Source: Gnetum montanum (Eukaryota > Streptophyta > Gnetopsida > Gnetales > Gnetaceae). From it: a DNA stretch of 64,000 nucleotides. Position numbers and translations under genes: made by a program. Location of the stretch: contig MNCI01037842.1 of assembly GCA_015680685.1 (NCBI GenBank), positions 424,783-488,782 on the forward strand. The letters are read 5' to 3'. The notes under the pieces are model-generated. The model searched no databases. It saw only the letters and a program-made list of their open reading frames with translations, and was not told where the DNA came from. Shown piece by piece: positions 1-10,870 of the stretch (positions are counted from its first letter, which is position 1; each line of letters opens with the position of its first letter).

Positions 1-84
1 TGCTGCTACGCCCAAGACGACTTCTGCCTTGCGCTAGATCCCGATCCTCATTCGCAACTGCTTCAGCAACAGCGGGACATATGA
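1..84 (+). CDS. Possible 3' end of a coding exon, cut by the window edge
   Basis: Frame 1 is open from the first base to TGA at 82-84 (27 codons) and is clearly richer in G+C than the DNA that follows. The peptide is hydrophilic, ending in SQLLQQQRDI. I recognise no domain. It could be the last exon of a gene lying left of the window or a chance open stretch in a GC-rich repeat. No start, splice acceptor or neighbour supports it further. Confidence 0.15.
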   Translation, partial: CCYAQDDFCLALDPDPHSQLLQQQRDI

Positions 85-231
85 AATTTAACTTTTGAAT
101 TATTTATCATTTTGCAAATTGCACAAACTATTTTAAGTTCCAATATTAAATCAAATTGAAGTATTTAAATATTAAATTAAATCTAAGCTTTTATTTTGAT
201 ATTTTGTTTTTAAATATTGTTATTATTGTTT

Positions 232-352
232 GTCACATAGCCTTTTCCAGCTGAGACTATTCCCGGGTTTCCGTGCCCATACGGGAGGTGCCCTAGGCAA
301 TAGTCTCCTCAAACGAGTTTTCACAAGTGTTGGCGGCGTGTCCAAAATTTAC
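232..352 (-). repeat. Dispersed repeat copy 1 with a 9-bp terminal hairpin
   Basis: Read on the minus strand, this block matches the sequence split by the solo LTR at 10847-11886, base for base apart from mainly transitions. It contains GAGACTATT and its exact reverse complement AATAGTCTC about 37 bases apart, so the block can fold as a hairpin. One minus-strand frame is open through the block and includes LRRLLPRAPPVWARKP. The second copy shows the same frame with stops. The family is unknown to me; it may be a transposon end or a decayed coding fragment. Confidence 0.55.
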
Positions 353-880
353 GCATGAATAAATACATATACATCAGTTTTACCTTGTTTATAAAAGATA
401 TATGACAATAAGATAAATGGAAAGGTGAAGTAAATAATATGGTATAATTATCTACCTAGATACATTGAGGTTGATATAATATTTATGTATCATACAATAA
501 AATTATATAACTTGCTAAAATATATAAAGTAAAGTACAAGTAACAAAATATATTATGCATATTGCCTCACACCACTTGTATTATTTTAAATTATGCATTA
601 ATGAGATGTTATATTATTTTATAGTTTATTGTAAATTACTAATAACTTACAATTTCTAAATTCTTCAAGAATTTGCATTAATTGATATAGGTCTTTCACT
701 TTCAATAATGATATAAAGCCTATTCTTATTTGTTGGTAATACATTGCAAGTTTTAGTTGTATTTGGAACACCTCTATGTTTTGCTTAGCTTCAAATATTG
801 CATACATAAAGTGATAGTTTCTAGTCCAATAGATCCAAAGGATCTTAAGGATGTAAGTAAAAGCATTTTAATTTTAGTTT
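353..880. other. AT-rich intergenic DNA
   Basis: I see no coding signal, RNA gene or repeat boundary here. The short open frames are what AT-rich DNA gives by chance. Confidence 0.5.
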
Positions 881-1640
881 CACAATTAGAAAAAGAACAA
901 AAAAAAAGATAATTTAATTTATAAAATAACCTAGATGAACATTATTATTGAATAAAAATATGAAACAATTTTTTTCCCTTTTTTATGAGTCCTTAAAAGC
1001 ATTCACGAAGCAATGGCACAAGGGTAGTTGCATGTTGGTTTTTAAATATTCTTACATTTAAGTTGTGGGAAGTGATGAAATCATGTACAAGAGATGTATA
1101 AAATATTAAAACCAATATATTAAATGGTCATTGTTGGTGGCATGGGATCCATGTTTCTTTTTCTTAACCCACAAGAGGACTTGATTCCTTTTCTTGGTAG
1201 ATGTGCAACCATAAGCTACAAGACAGAGGCTAGCATTTTTCGTTCATACAAAACATAAACTTTCATAGAAGTTAAGTAGGGCTTTTAGAAGTTAATTCAA
1301 TTTATAAAAGAACATAATTGAACATAACTATTGAATGAAAATTATGTGACAAATTACCATAAATCTTTAAAAACATTAACTTGGCAATCATTCAAACATG
1401 TTTGCATATTAGGTTTTAAATAGTCCTATATTTAAGTTGTGGAAAATGATGAAATTATGTATAAGAGATGTATAAACAATTAAAACTAATATATTAAATA
1501 GTCACTATTGGTTGTGTGGAATTCATGTTTCCTTTTCTTAGTCCATAAGAGGATTTGGTTACTTTTCTTGGTGGTTGTGTAATCATAAGCTCTAATTGAG
1601 ATACAAACATTTTTCTTTTATATAAAATATAAGAGAAACT
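881..1640 (+). repeat. Two-unit tandem duplication, period about 370 bp
   Basis: Unit 1 (about 881-1255) and unit 2 (about 1290-1640) align along most of their length. Shared landmarks, in order, are a run resembling taatttataaaa, then agttgtggaaagtgatgaaat, agagatgtataaa, atatattaaatggtca, catgtttctttttctta and ataagct. The two have diverged by many substitutions, so the duplication is old. No coding frame survives. Confidence 0.6.
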
Positions 1641-1689
1641 AAGTAAAAATTTATTACTCTATTTTACTTATTAGAATTGAACAAATTAT

Positions 1690-1731
1690 TTAGAATTTTT
1701 AAATCAAAAGTCTTACCACTAAGCTAACATT
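1690..1731 (-). repeat. SINE-like fragment, head only
   Basis: On the minus strand this reads a tRNA-type A-box region (TTAGCTTAGTGGTA) preceded by caataatgaaatg, the same head as the copy at 1775. The B box and body are not recognisable. Confidence 0.4.
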
Positions 1732-1774
1732 TCATTATTGCCTACATACTAGAAATTTAAGGGTTATTACAACA

Positions 1775-1915
1775 ATGAGGCGTTAGCCTAGTGATATAGG
1801 TCTTGGCATGGTAATCCTAGGTCACATGTTTGATTCTACTTCGTAGCACTAAGTTATAAACTTCTATAAATCTTGTGGTGCACCTATGCTTCACTTATTT
1901 CACTTATTTTGGGTT
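1775..1915 (+). mobile_element. tRNA-derived SINE-like copy 1
   Basis: A pol III A box (TAGCCTAGTGAT, from 1784) and a B box (GTTTGATTC, 1828-1836) lie exactly 44 bases apart, the spacing of a tRNA gene. The head is followed by a body (gcactaagttataaacttct, then ataaatcttgtggtgcacc) that recurs in the copies near 21870 (minus) and 34205. The head is not a complete cloverleaf. A short non-LTR element moved by LINE machinery is the best reading. Confidence 0.6.
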
Positions 1916-1985
1916 CCCACCTTCTAACACCAACCACACACACAACACCCCCACACACCTGCCCCCTTTCCCCCACCCTCCCCAA
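1916..1985. repeat. C/A-rich low-complexity tract
   Basis: A CA- and C-rich stretch (cacacacacaacaccccc and ccccctttcccccaccc) lies between two SINE-like heads. It could be an expanded SINE tail. Confidence 0.6.
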
Positions 1986-1989
1986 TAAT

Positions 1990-2060
1990 AAGGTGTTATC
2001 CTAATAGTAAGACTCTTAATATGGAAATTTTACATTATGGGTTTGATTCTTAAAGGTAGT
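1990..2060 (+). mobile_element. tRNA-derived SINE-like copy 2, head only
   Basis: An A-box relic (TATCCTAATAGT, from 1997) and a B box (GTTTGATTC, from 2041) are again exactly 44 bases apart, directly downstream of copy 1. The body is not clear. Confidence 0.5.
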
Positions 2061-3339
2061 TAATGCAAGAAATATTCATTAATTATATGGCATATATGAA
2101 TTATGATGATATAAATAATGATTGAAAATTAATTACTCCAATACATGATGCTAAAATTGCATTGGTTGTAAGCAAGATTTTTTTAAAAGAAAAAGTCAAG
2201 AAATATTCAAAAAATCTATTTTGTTTTGTAGCATTATCCCTTTTCTATCTTCAAAGAATTTTTGGACATGTTAAGGTCTCTAAAGTTTTTATTAGCTCTA
2301 ATCTAGAGGTTAGGTCGTTCTTTGGATTTACATGAAAAATGACGACAATTTTGAGTCACACTTGAGACATCAAGACATTTAGGTGTACCTACAGTCAAAT
2401 ATTTTCCATTCAATACCCAATACTTCCTTGCATCATACAGCATCTAAAATAAGTATTTACTGGTGTAGCCTATTTCTTTCTTTCTTTTTTTCATTTGACA
2501 TTTATTTTTTTGGCTAAGAGAGGCCAATACATCTGGCATGATGGGGGAAGGGGGAGTGTATTTTGTCGCCCTCCACATCACGTGTCACATAAATGCGTCA
2601 TGTAAGATCCCACGATGAAGAAAAACACTATGGAATAACATACAATCATTTTGATTTTGGTTTTCAATATGAATATTAATTCTCAATGAATCAATTTGAG
2701 ATTTTATTAATTTCTAAAATATATAAGATTCTCTAGGCCAAATAATAGATATATATTATAAATATATAAAACTAGTTACCTTACAACTAACCAAATAATA
2801 TGTAACATTATTACATTGAACTTTTTTGTTTTTCAACTAATAATACCTCTAAGGAATACCCCATATAAAAAAAGCTCTTATTTTAACTTTTTATTCCATA
2901 TTTGTGGACAAATTCTGAAGTCAAGTTGGGTTATCACCTCTGGATGAGAGTACCTTATTGCTCTTAGTTTGAACGGTCCAATTGATCGTTCTACTCACTG
3001 ATTGGGATGGGATCATAAGGAAAGTCTTATCTTCTTACCAAGGATATGATGTTTGCTTTGAACCCAAAGGCATGATACACCATATCATCTTGAACACGTT
3101 ATGTGTGGAAAAGAATAAAACCTAAAGTTACGTAAAAGAAAAATAGAGAGAACAAAAAAAAAAAGATCAATGTATCTATTCATAGAGACCGGATGTTCAA
3201 ACGACATTTCGAAAACAAGTCAGTCTGTAGGTGCTATTTCGAAAACATGTCAGTATCGGTGACATGCAAGCGTATGAATCATTCAACAAGTTTGTTTTTA
3301 TCATTTGCCTTGCCTGACTATCAGAGGCACTTGATTCCG
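2061..3339. other. Intergenic DNA without a recognised gene
   Basis: AT-rich sequence with no domain I recognise. Near 3204-3265 a short motif (atttcgaaaacaagtcagt and a variant) occurs twice about 38 bases apart, just before the duplicated 5' flank of copy A. Confidence 0.4.
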
Positions 3340-3776
3340 TTATCGGTTTTGGAAGTGGAACGATATTGCAAATGGTGGAAAGTCTTTTAAAATATGGTTC
3401 ATGAACTCAAAATCAGTATCATACATTGAAAATGGGTTATGTTCAAGGCAGAGTCTACGGCGTGAGCCACTCCTTACGCTACAGTAACGTTTTTCTAAAA
3501 AATGCTCTGGCCGGCTCTTTTTTAGAGTAAATATTTCATAGAACGAAAGAGACGGGTTGCCCAATACGGTCACAATAGTACAGTAAATTTGTCGTGGAAT
3601 GAAAGAGACAGGTTGCCCTATATGGAGACAATAGTTCAGTACAGCCGCTAATCTCTGCTTCAGCTGGATTTTCATGCCAGTAAACCCGGAATAGTGTCGT
3701 GTTTTTCCTCTTATCTCGTCATTCTTTTTTCTGCTCATGGTTTGGTTCTAAACTTCTAACTTTCCTCTTCTTCAAT
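3340..3776 (+). promoter_or_regulatory. Copy A of the duplicated gene 5' flank
   Basis: This block aligns with 6990-7399 (copy B) and 14590-14870 (copy C). Shared pieces, in order, are gtggaaag, a run near gagccac, tttttaagagttaa-like sequence and aaagagacaggttgcc followed by gagacaatag. The last piece is itself duplicated in copy A (about 3541-3597 and 3598-3655). Conservation of noncoding blocks next to the same downstream exon-like sequence suggests a promoter or 5' UTR carried along in segmental duplication. Confidence 0.5.
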
Positions 3777-4740
3777 GAAAACAAGATTGCTAGCACTGGT
3801 AAAAAATGCTCTCCACAAGCATCGACAGATTTTAAGACCTGCGTATTTGAGAAAGGTAAAGAGAAAAACAGGATCAGGAACAGGAACAGTTATATATCCT
3901 CAGATCACTGTACGCGTGTAAGTATCGACGCTACTAGTGAACAAGGGCAGCCGGGTATATTTCTTCAATAAGGTTTAAGCTTTTAATTTGTATGATAATC
4001 CAAACTACTGCGGAATAAGGTTAGCTTTCATTTGTCAAATTTCTGTTAGTTTTTGAGTTTTGACTGGATGCTTGCTAGAACATTTATGTCATGTTACAGG
4101 GTCTTTGCTAGGATGCTTGCTAGAACATTTATGTCATGTTACAGGGTCTTTGCTAGGATTTAGCTAAATACTCTGAAATCATTTTTCTGAGGTTTCAATC
4201 TTAGGGTATTATGAATATCATATACCAGACTATTACTGGATTTAAATGCCCCTAATCAACATTGGGAACAGAGAGAAAAAAAGAGTTGGAAAAATTCAAA
4301 AATATTACCGCTGTGTGAGCAGACTGCAGAGCAAGCGAAAAAGAGATAAAGCTAGGATTGGACATGAAGAAACAGTTTACTGGTGGTCAATATCAGCTCA
4401 GAATCCTCACAACTAAACATGGATGTCCACTATTTTGCTATATTTTGTCGTTAGTAGAGTGAAGGCATTGAGGTGTCTCAATTTAAGACTTTCCAAGCCA
4501 AGATAGAATCTTTTAGACTCTGATTGTTCTGGTAAATAATAGATAAGAAATTCTGCAATAAGTTTATTTCGTCACTCTCAAACTCTTTAATGATTTTTTG
4601 CTGTTTTGGTAATGTATCAGAATGACAATGCAACAGAACATGTTTCCAGTGGACTCCAAAAGAAACTCTGCACAATGGCTTCTTACTCGTCCAGTGTATG
4701 GCTTCGTTGCTGTGTTAGGTAAAGCTAAGTTGTTGCTTTC
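3777..4740 (+). pseudogene. Copy A: broken bHLH-type ACT-like domain gene
   Basis: The layout matches copy B. A first exon-like block starts at ATG 3777 and its frame runs into TAA after ITVRV. A second block follows an acceptor-like tgcag at 4325-4329 and a third starts after atcag near 4626. The second block keeps RDKA, then GGQYQ and RILTT, CPLFCYI and SQDRIF, but only by shifting frame and crossing stops, so the ACT-like fold is lost. The third block keeps GLQKKLCTMAS, which matches copy B. The reading is a decayed tandem paralogue. No basic-helix-loop-helix region is visible upstream. Confidence 0.55.
4066..4155 (+). repeat. 45-bp exact tandem duplication
   Basis: The unit ggatgcttgctagaacattt... 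occupies 4066-4110 and is repeated without change at 4111-4155, inside the first intron-like region of copy A. Copy B has one unit only (around 7725). It is a recent slip or duplication. Confidence 0.85.
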
Positions 4741-4756
4741 AAATCGTTACCATCCG

Positions 4757-4850
4757 GTTATTAAGCCATTTTTCTAATCGTTTCTAGATTCTAATACCCT
4801 TTNAGTTATTAAGCCATTTTTCTAATCGTTTCTAGATTCTAATACCCTTT
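4757..4850. other. Direct repeat around a single N (assembly join)
   Basis: About 46 bases starting gttattaagccatttttc are repeated on the two sides of the lone N at 4803. A one-base placeholder flanked by near-identical copies is typical of two contig ends that overlap but were not merged. Confidence 0.6.
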
Positions 4851-6799
4851 TGCCAAAACAGAGAACGGACATTATTTTATATTCTAGCATAGTATATTTG
4901 TCATGGAAATTTTTAAACTTAATGAATGGTTTAAAATGAAACTAGTAATACTGCGATTGTCTTAACCAGAACTTTTGCCATTTGTACCCAGGTTATAGCG
5001 TCGAGATTCCTTTAAAACATGGGTTAACCTCTTGAGGTCCTTGAGCTTGAGGAATTTTTATGTAACCAGTCTAGACGCCATAGGCCTTTTTAGTGTATTT
5101 TTACCATCATGCTTTGAATTGAACATATGATTTGCATGAATGAACTACTCTAACTTGAGTACGCTAAGTTTGCCTGATGAGCATCTTCAAAGCATAATAA
5201 ATAATTATGGCAAAGTATTGGAGGCGAGCGCTGAGCTATGATGCAGCATAGTGAAGCTTTGATTCCAAAAATCCTAACAAGGTACTTTAAAGCATAATAT
5301 AAATAATGTTACCTTGGGCACTGAAATTATACTCCCTTCTCATTGTAAGCTCATCATCATATATGAGATAAAGATACCAAAATAATAAAGATGGAAAATG
5401 ATTAATGGTTTTTATTAAGGATTGATGAATTTTAGTTTCTAAGATTCTACTTCATACTAATTTTAGTTTCCAAAACAAGGCCATATAGACAAAGTAAACC
5501 CTAGTTGCAAGAAAAGCAACCGATTGCCAATGTTTTGTGTTTTCCATTTCCGCAATGGAAACCCCCATTTCAAAAAGCCGTTACTTTACATGTTTACTGT
5601 TCCTTGAATATATATATATATATATATATATATTTTGAGAAAACTGAAAGGTTTTCCATAGTTGTTAAATGAAATACGTTTAAATTAAGTATATTTGGCC
5701 ATAAACCGTAATTTCTTTCATAGTATATGAGTTATATTGGTAGTTCTCTTCCCATGTATAACTTCTGTTTCATTTTTGACATGGAAATATTCAAATTCTT
5801 TTAGATTATTGCATGGATTCTTTATGCCATTTCTTTTCTGCAACCTTTTCTTTGGTTGTTTTCTGTGACATTTCTGTGCCGGTCACTTTGCTCTGTTTCT
5901 CGTTTCTGCTAACTATGAAGTAAACCTCAGAAGATTTGCTTGATCAAATTTAGCCTAGTCCAAAGCTCCAAACATTTCACAAGGTTTGGCTTTTCCAAAA
6001 AGTATATAACTGTAAAGTTGGTATAAAGCTTTATAAGGTATAGGGCATGTTGTTTCAATGTCCAACTTTCAGGTATTTCAGACATTTTAATAATATAGTA
6101 AATACAGAAGCAAAGTGCTGATATAAAGGAAAGTAACCAAAAGTGAAAGTGAAACCAGACCTTTTTATTATCTTCACTGAGAGCTCTTAATTCTATAGTA
6201 CCAGTTTCAGAATTCCTTTTATGTTATTTTTTATTTAAAATTGATAATGCAGTGCTACCTACTAGAAACACCTTCCTGTATATAAGAAAAAAATAATATT
6301 CTTTTATTATTATGTTTCCTTGAATCAGGGAAGTTTCTAGGGAGATCTTTGACTAGAGCAGCCAAAGAAACGTGAGACATGCACGATAGATACTCTGCAA
6401 CTACGGAACTACCAACTTACAATTATTTTAAAGCGTGCATGAAGCTGAAGCAGCCAGTCAGCAAGACAGCATTGAGCTGGCAACCTCAATACCTACCAGA
6501 CAAATCTGGACACTAGATCTTTGGCTGGGGCCCGAACTGACTATGATTTCATAAATTAGTACATTCGTGATCCACTTATGGATTATGGACAAAATCAGTC
6601 AAAAACTGTAGGTAGAAAACAATTAACAACTTGTCTTCTGGGTGACCATGAAATATAAAAATTAGGCATTTAGGCAATTGCTGGCATCGGATATACGAGA
6701 CGTTGTCGTGAAGTTTGATGACAGCGTATACGATATTACAGAACTGAGACAGTCAAATCATGTAATTGATGAATGCAAGTGAAAAAGAAAAACAAAAAA
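4851..6799. other. Intergenic DNA between copies A and B
   Basis: No coding domain is recognised. The only clear structure is an (AT)n microsatellite of about 13 units at 5608-5633. Confidence 0.5.
5608..5633. repeat. (AT)n microsatellite
   Basis: Uninterrupted alternating A and T for about 26 bases. Confidence 0.9.
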
Positions 6800-7399
6800 C
6801 AAAACTCTGCGTGGCATCAGCTGGGTGGAAGTTTAGACTTTAGCCGACCTTCTTTTGAAAACAGTAGTCAATAAGATTACGCATCAGTGTATTATTAGGA
6901 CGCAGATACTATCATTCCACAAATCTAAGTTTAATATTTGGGTTACAACAGAGTTGCTTTCCTACTCGTGGGTCGTGCAACCACAAGTTCTTGATGGTGG
7001 AAAGGCATGCCAAAGTTTTTCTGATTTTTAAAGGTCGATGAGATCAAAAGCAGTTTTATACATTCAATACTGGTTAACTTTATGGAATATTCCACAACAT
7101 GAGCCACACCCAAAACTGAAAAAATGGGCTTTTTAAGGGATGTTTGGCCTTAAACCTGCCTTTTTAAGAGTTAACCCTTCTTGCAATGAAGAGACAGGTT
7201 TCACTGTCTGGGGACAATAGAAGCATAATTCTCAGCTTAGGCAATTATCTACATCATATGCTTGCTGGCTTTCCAGATTCCTTTCATCCATGCACATGAA
7301 GCTGTAGTGCTGCTGTGTTTCCCCACTGATTGATCTGCTCATTCTCTTCTGTGCTCTGGCTGTGGTTTGGTTCTGAACTTCTGATTTTCCTCTTCCACA
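6800..7399 (+). promoter_or_regulatory. Copy B of the duplicated gene 5' flank
   Basis: It aligns with copy C from about 6820 (landmarks tggaagttt, cagtagtcaa, atcattc and gtcgtgcaaccaca at 14410-14590), then with copies A and C over the gtggaaag to gagacaatag blocks. The short inverted pair AGACAG/CTGTCT lies at about 7191-7210. The ATG used for copy B follows at 7400. Which part is promoter and which is 5' UTR cannot be told from sequence alone. Confidence 0.45.
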
Positions 7400-8351
7400 A
7401 TGAAAATAAGATTGCCATTAGTGACCAAAAGCATTCCCCAGAAGCATGGAAGGACTTCGAGAACTTCGTTGAGAGGAACAGGCTGCAGGAAAGCAAAAAC
7501 CCACAAGTATACCAGATCCTCAGTCAGATCACTCTATGTAACAATCCTGCTAGCAGCCCTCAAAGCCACAGTGAACAAGGGCATCCAGGTATATTTCTTA
7601 TCTCTGTCACAGTAGATATATAAGGGATTCAATCTTTACTTTTATCGAAGCAAGTATGGAGTAATCGTAGCTTTCATTTCTTTTTCATGGGGTAAAATTT
7701 TTGTTGGTACTGATCGGCTTCTTGCTGGAATATTTACATCTGGGTTTAGGTTTTTTTTTTCTTTTCCCCCCTCGGATTTAGATAATTACCCTTGGAGCGC
7801 CAATCTACGCTAAAGATTTCTAGGTTATTTAGAATCTTTTCTACTGATTACTGCTGGATTTATATCTTAAACGAAAACAAAAGCATTTGAAATAGCAAAT
7901 AAGAAAATCTTAGTACAGTCTCAGAAATACTGTTGTTTTCTGCAGAGTAAGGGAACGAGAGATAAAGCTGCGATTGATCATGTAGAGGTAACAGTCATGG
8001 GTGGGCACTATCATATCAGAGTTCTGACAACAAGAGAAGGATGCCCACTCTCCTGTTATATTGAGTTGTTGGTAAGTGAAGGCATGCAGGTGCTTCATGT
8101 TACAACTTGCACAAGCCAAGATAGAATCTTCCATACTCTGATTGTAGAGGTAAATACTAAATTGTTACTGGAACAAGAAAATTATTTTATTCAGCATCAC
8201 TGTTATCTCATGGTTTCTTGGCTGTTTTGGTTGTGGAGATCAGAGTGACAGGATGAGAGCACATGATCCCAGGGGACTCCAAAAAAGACTCTGCACAATG
8301 GCTTCTAACTCTTCCATGAAACGAATGCAGCAGAAAATATTTACATACTGA
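7400..8351 (+). CDS. Copy B: three-exon gene with a bHLH-type ACT-like domain
   Basis: Proposed exons are 7400-7588, 7946-8149 and 8244-8351 (63, 68 and 35 codons plus TGA). All junctions are phase 0 with plant-like borders: CAG/GTATAT, TGCAG/AG, GAG/GTAAAT and ATCAG/AG. Exon 2 opens with a basic linker (SKGTRDKAAID) and continues as DHVEVTVMGG, HIRVLTT, IELL, MQVLHVTT and SQDRIFHTLIVE. That is the strand-helix pattern of the ACT-like dimerisation domain at the C-terminus of plant bHLH factors such as the bHLH35/FIT group. The final intron right after the HTLIVE-type strand fits such genes. Exon 3 gives GLQKRLCTMAS. Exon 1 is basic and shows no bHLH signature, so the 166-residue product would lack the DNA-binding part. 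It may be a truncated pseudogene or a small ACT-only partner. Exon 1 is the weakest part. Confidence 0.4.
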
Positions 8352-10084
8352 AAATGAAATGACGGAATCAGGTATAAAAGGAAATTGTAGTTGATGTCCT
8401 GTTCTCTGTCAATGACTTCTTTCAAATGCCTAAGTTCGTTCCTTTTTTAATGGGTTAGATATCATGAACAAAATAAGGTCAGCTATGATTTTGATTCAAT
8501 CAGAAATGTCAAATATCATATTATACTTCCGTCCTACAACCTAAATTCCGTTTATGCCTGTAGACTGTTCATGCTTACTATTGCTAGATTTTTGCAAGAT
8601 CTATTTGACAAGCAAGAGATTATTCAAATGTGAGCGTGACTTGGTTGCCGATTTTGCAATATTTTCCGTAACGATTAGGGCAGAGAATTTTGTGAATTTA
8701 AAGTTTGCTTTCACAAGAAACTGCTGATAAGTTTTCATCCCCAAAAGAACATATTAAATTTGTAGTCATTACTCAGGATTACGTGATGGTACATCAGTGG
8801 CTACGTTGATTGTCAAGGAAATTTTGCTTTAACAGACCGAATATTCTGGAATGTCCAGATAACTAGGCCAACGCTGAGATGAACTTAATGAAATCTGAGA
8901 TCAGATTTAAAAAATCAAAATTGCATCTACGTTAGGAAAGGAATGTATGGCAAATCATCAATAATAAATGTTGAAAAATGGTAAATAATTATGAAATAAG
9001 AATAAATAGATATGCACCTGTTCTCGAAATGGACAGCACTGCTAAATTGCCTAAATATTCCTCATGCAAAAAACGAATGGAGCTGCCCGAGATCGTTAAA
9101 ATTTAAAAGCCACGCCAAAACCCAAGATCCCCTCTCTATTGTCTCATGACCTGGAGTCATGTACTTCAATTTAAATTACGTCATCCTTTTCTTATTTTAT
9201 CTAAGCCAAGCTAACTTCATAAAGTAGGGAAATAAATTGACGATAAGTTTCTATAGCTACAAGCCACAGGTAAGTTAATTATACCTTAAATACTTAATCA
9301 TCTAATAGTTCTAATAAATAAGAGGGATTTCAATGATACCTAATCTAAGCATCCCACTTCATTTAAGAGTGCTTCTTGCAATTCTTAGGTGCCTGACTCA
9401 TATCTATTAATGCCAGATCCTCAACAAACTGCATTATAAAGTTAACCATTGCAACCTTAGCTTTACAATTTATGCATAATGTAGTTATTGGGGAAGGCCT
9501 ACTTTACCTTGGTGTAAGTGAAAAGCCATTCCATTGAATCACGTTGCACTTTTCAATGCTTTGGGTTCATCTTAAACAATCCAACTCAAGGTTTTCCATG
9601 TAAGGTTGATATAGGTTTTTCTATTTTCCTTTTTCACCCTTGTATTTTTAAAGAATAGAATATAGGAAATTATTTTGCAACTTCTCTAAGCCTTTGATTT
9701 TGACAAATGAGGTAGCAAGTCCTCATTGCTATTGAAGTAAGTTTTCTTTTGAATATGACCAATGCTTGGGATTAACACAAATATTGATAATATCAATTGC
9801 CATCCTTTTCTTTTTTAGAACCTCAAAATAAAATCCTTAAAAAGAAAATTATATTAGCATATACATCAATCACAAGAGCAAATAATGGTTGATTACTTAT
9901 GTAAATGTATATGTCTGAGATAAGTAATTGTTAAATATTTTATTATATAACATTGAGAACACCATATTTTAGGGACATCAAATAGAGTTTAATTTAGTAA
10001 TAAATATTGCTAGGATGTTATATATAGATATGCTTATTCAAGCCTAAAAGGAATATTATAACCTAAGATATGTTAAATTTGTAA
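8352..10084. other. Intergenic DNA
   Basis: AT-rich; no gene or repeat boundary recognised. Confidence 0.45.
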
Positions 10085-10380
10085 GTAGTTATACTATATT
10101 AAGCCAATGAGAGAGTGACATAGTATGTAGGCTTGTTACTTTACATGGAACTAATAGTTTGCAGGTTTGAATTGTGCTTAAGGTACCTTTATATTAGTTC
10201 TCATGCTCTAGGTTCTAGTAAAGTATCATGGTGGCTAAATGGCACAAGGTAAGACGTGGGTTTGAGCCTAGGCACCACTCGAAAGAGGTTGGGCTTTTAC
10301 TCATTTACAGCTCTCTCACAAGACACTACCTTAGCAAGATGAGCATTGAGCCTATGGGTGATTCTTTTTATTAGTTTGGG
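10085..10380 (+). repeat. Weak tRNA-like heads, possible decayed SINEs
   Basis: Two stretches resemble pol III boxes. One has tgacatagtatgta followed 49 bases on by gtttgaatt (about 10097-10155). The other has gtggctaaatggcac followed by gggtttgagcct (about 10230-10275). Spacing is off in both, so the calls are tentative. Confidence 0.25.
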
Positions 10381-10794
10381 GGATGTTAGAACTTAAAATA
10401 ATTTGAATATAAGCACAACCTAAGACATATACCTAACACAATACTTTAAAAGAATTACATAAGAATATATTAATACCAATGCCTAAGTGTTACTTGAAAT
10501 AGCAACCTCTTCCCTCCAACTAATAATGTCTTCTATATTAATATCAATAACTTCACTCAACTATTCGTTGCCACTTAGTCGATGACCTATGGTAGCAACA
10601 TTTTATCAATTATTATTTGTACCACATATAGGTTGAATTTATTTTATTTTATTTTTCTTTTTTTCTTTGTAGAATATTTTGAATCATACTATATTTATCA
10701 TCAATTAAAATTGATTTCTCAAGGATTATAAAGAGAATAAATAGCTTGCATTTTATTTTTCTATAAAATTTATTTGTTGATGTATTAATTTTGG

Positions 10795-10846
10795 ATGTAG
10801 CAACACCAAGGAAAAAAAAAACTAATTTGAGGAGACTATTACCTAG
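10795..10846 (+). repeat. Dispersed repeat copy 2, left half
   Basis: It matches the minus strand of 232-352 from attttgga through aact and ttgaggagactatt. It stops at the solo LTR insertion and resumes at 11887. Confidence 0.5.
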
Positions 10847-10870
10847 TGATGAGTCATGAATTTGCTGGCT

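Noticed and set aside
1775-1850. A functional tRNA gene
   Set aside because: Only the A and B boxes fit; acceptor and anticodon stems do not pair, and several divergent copies with a common tail point to a SINE.
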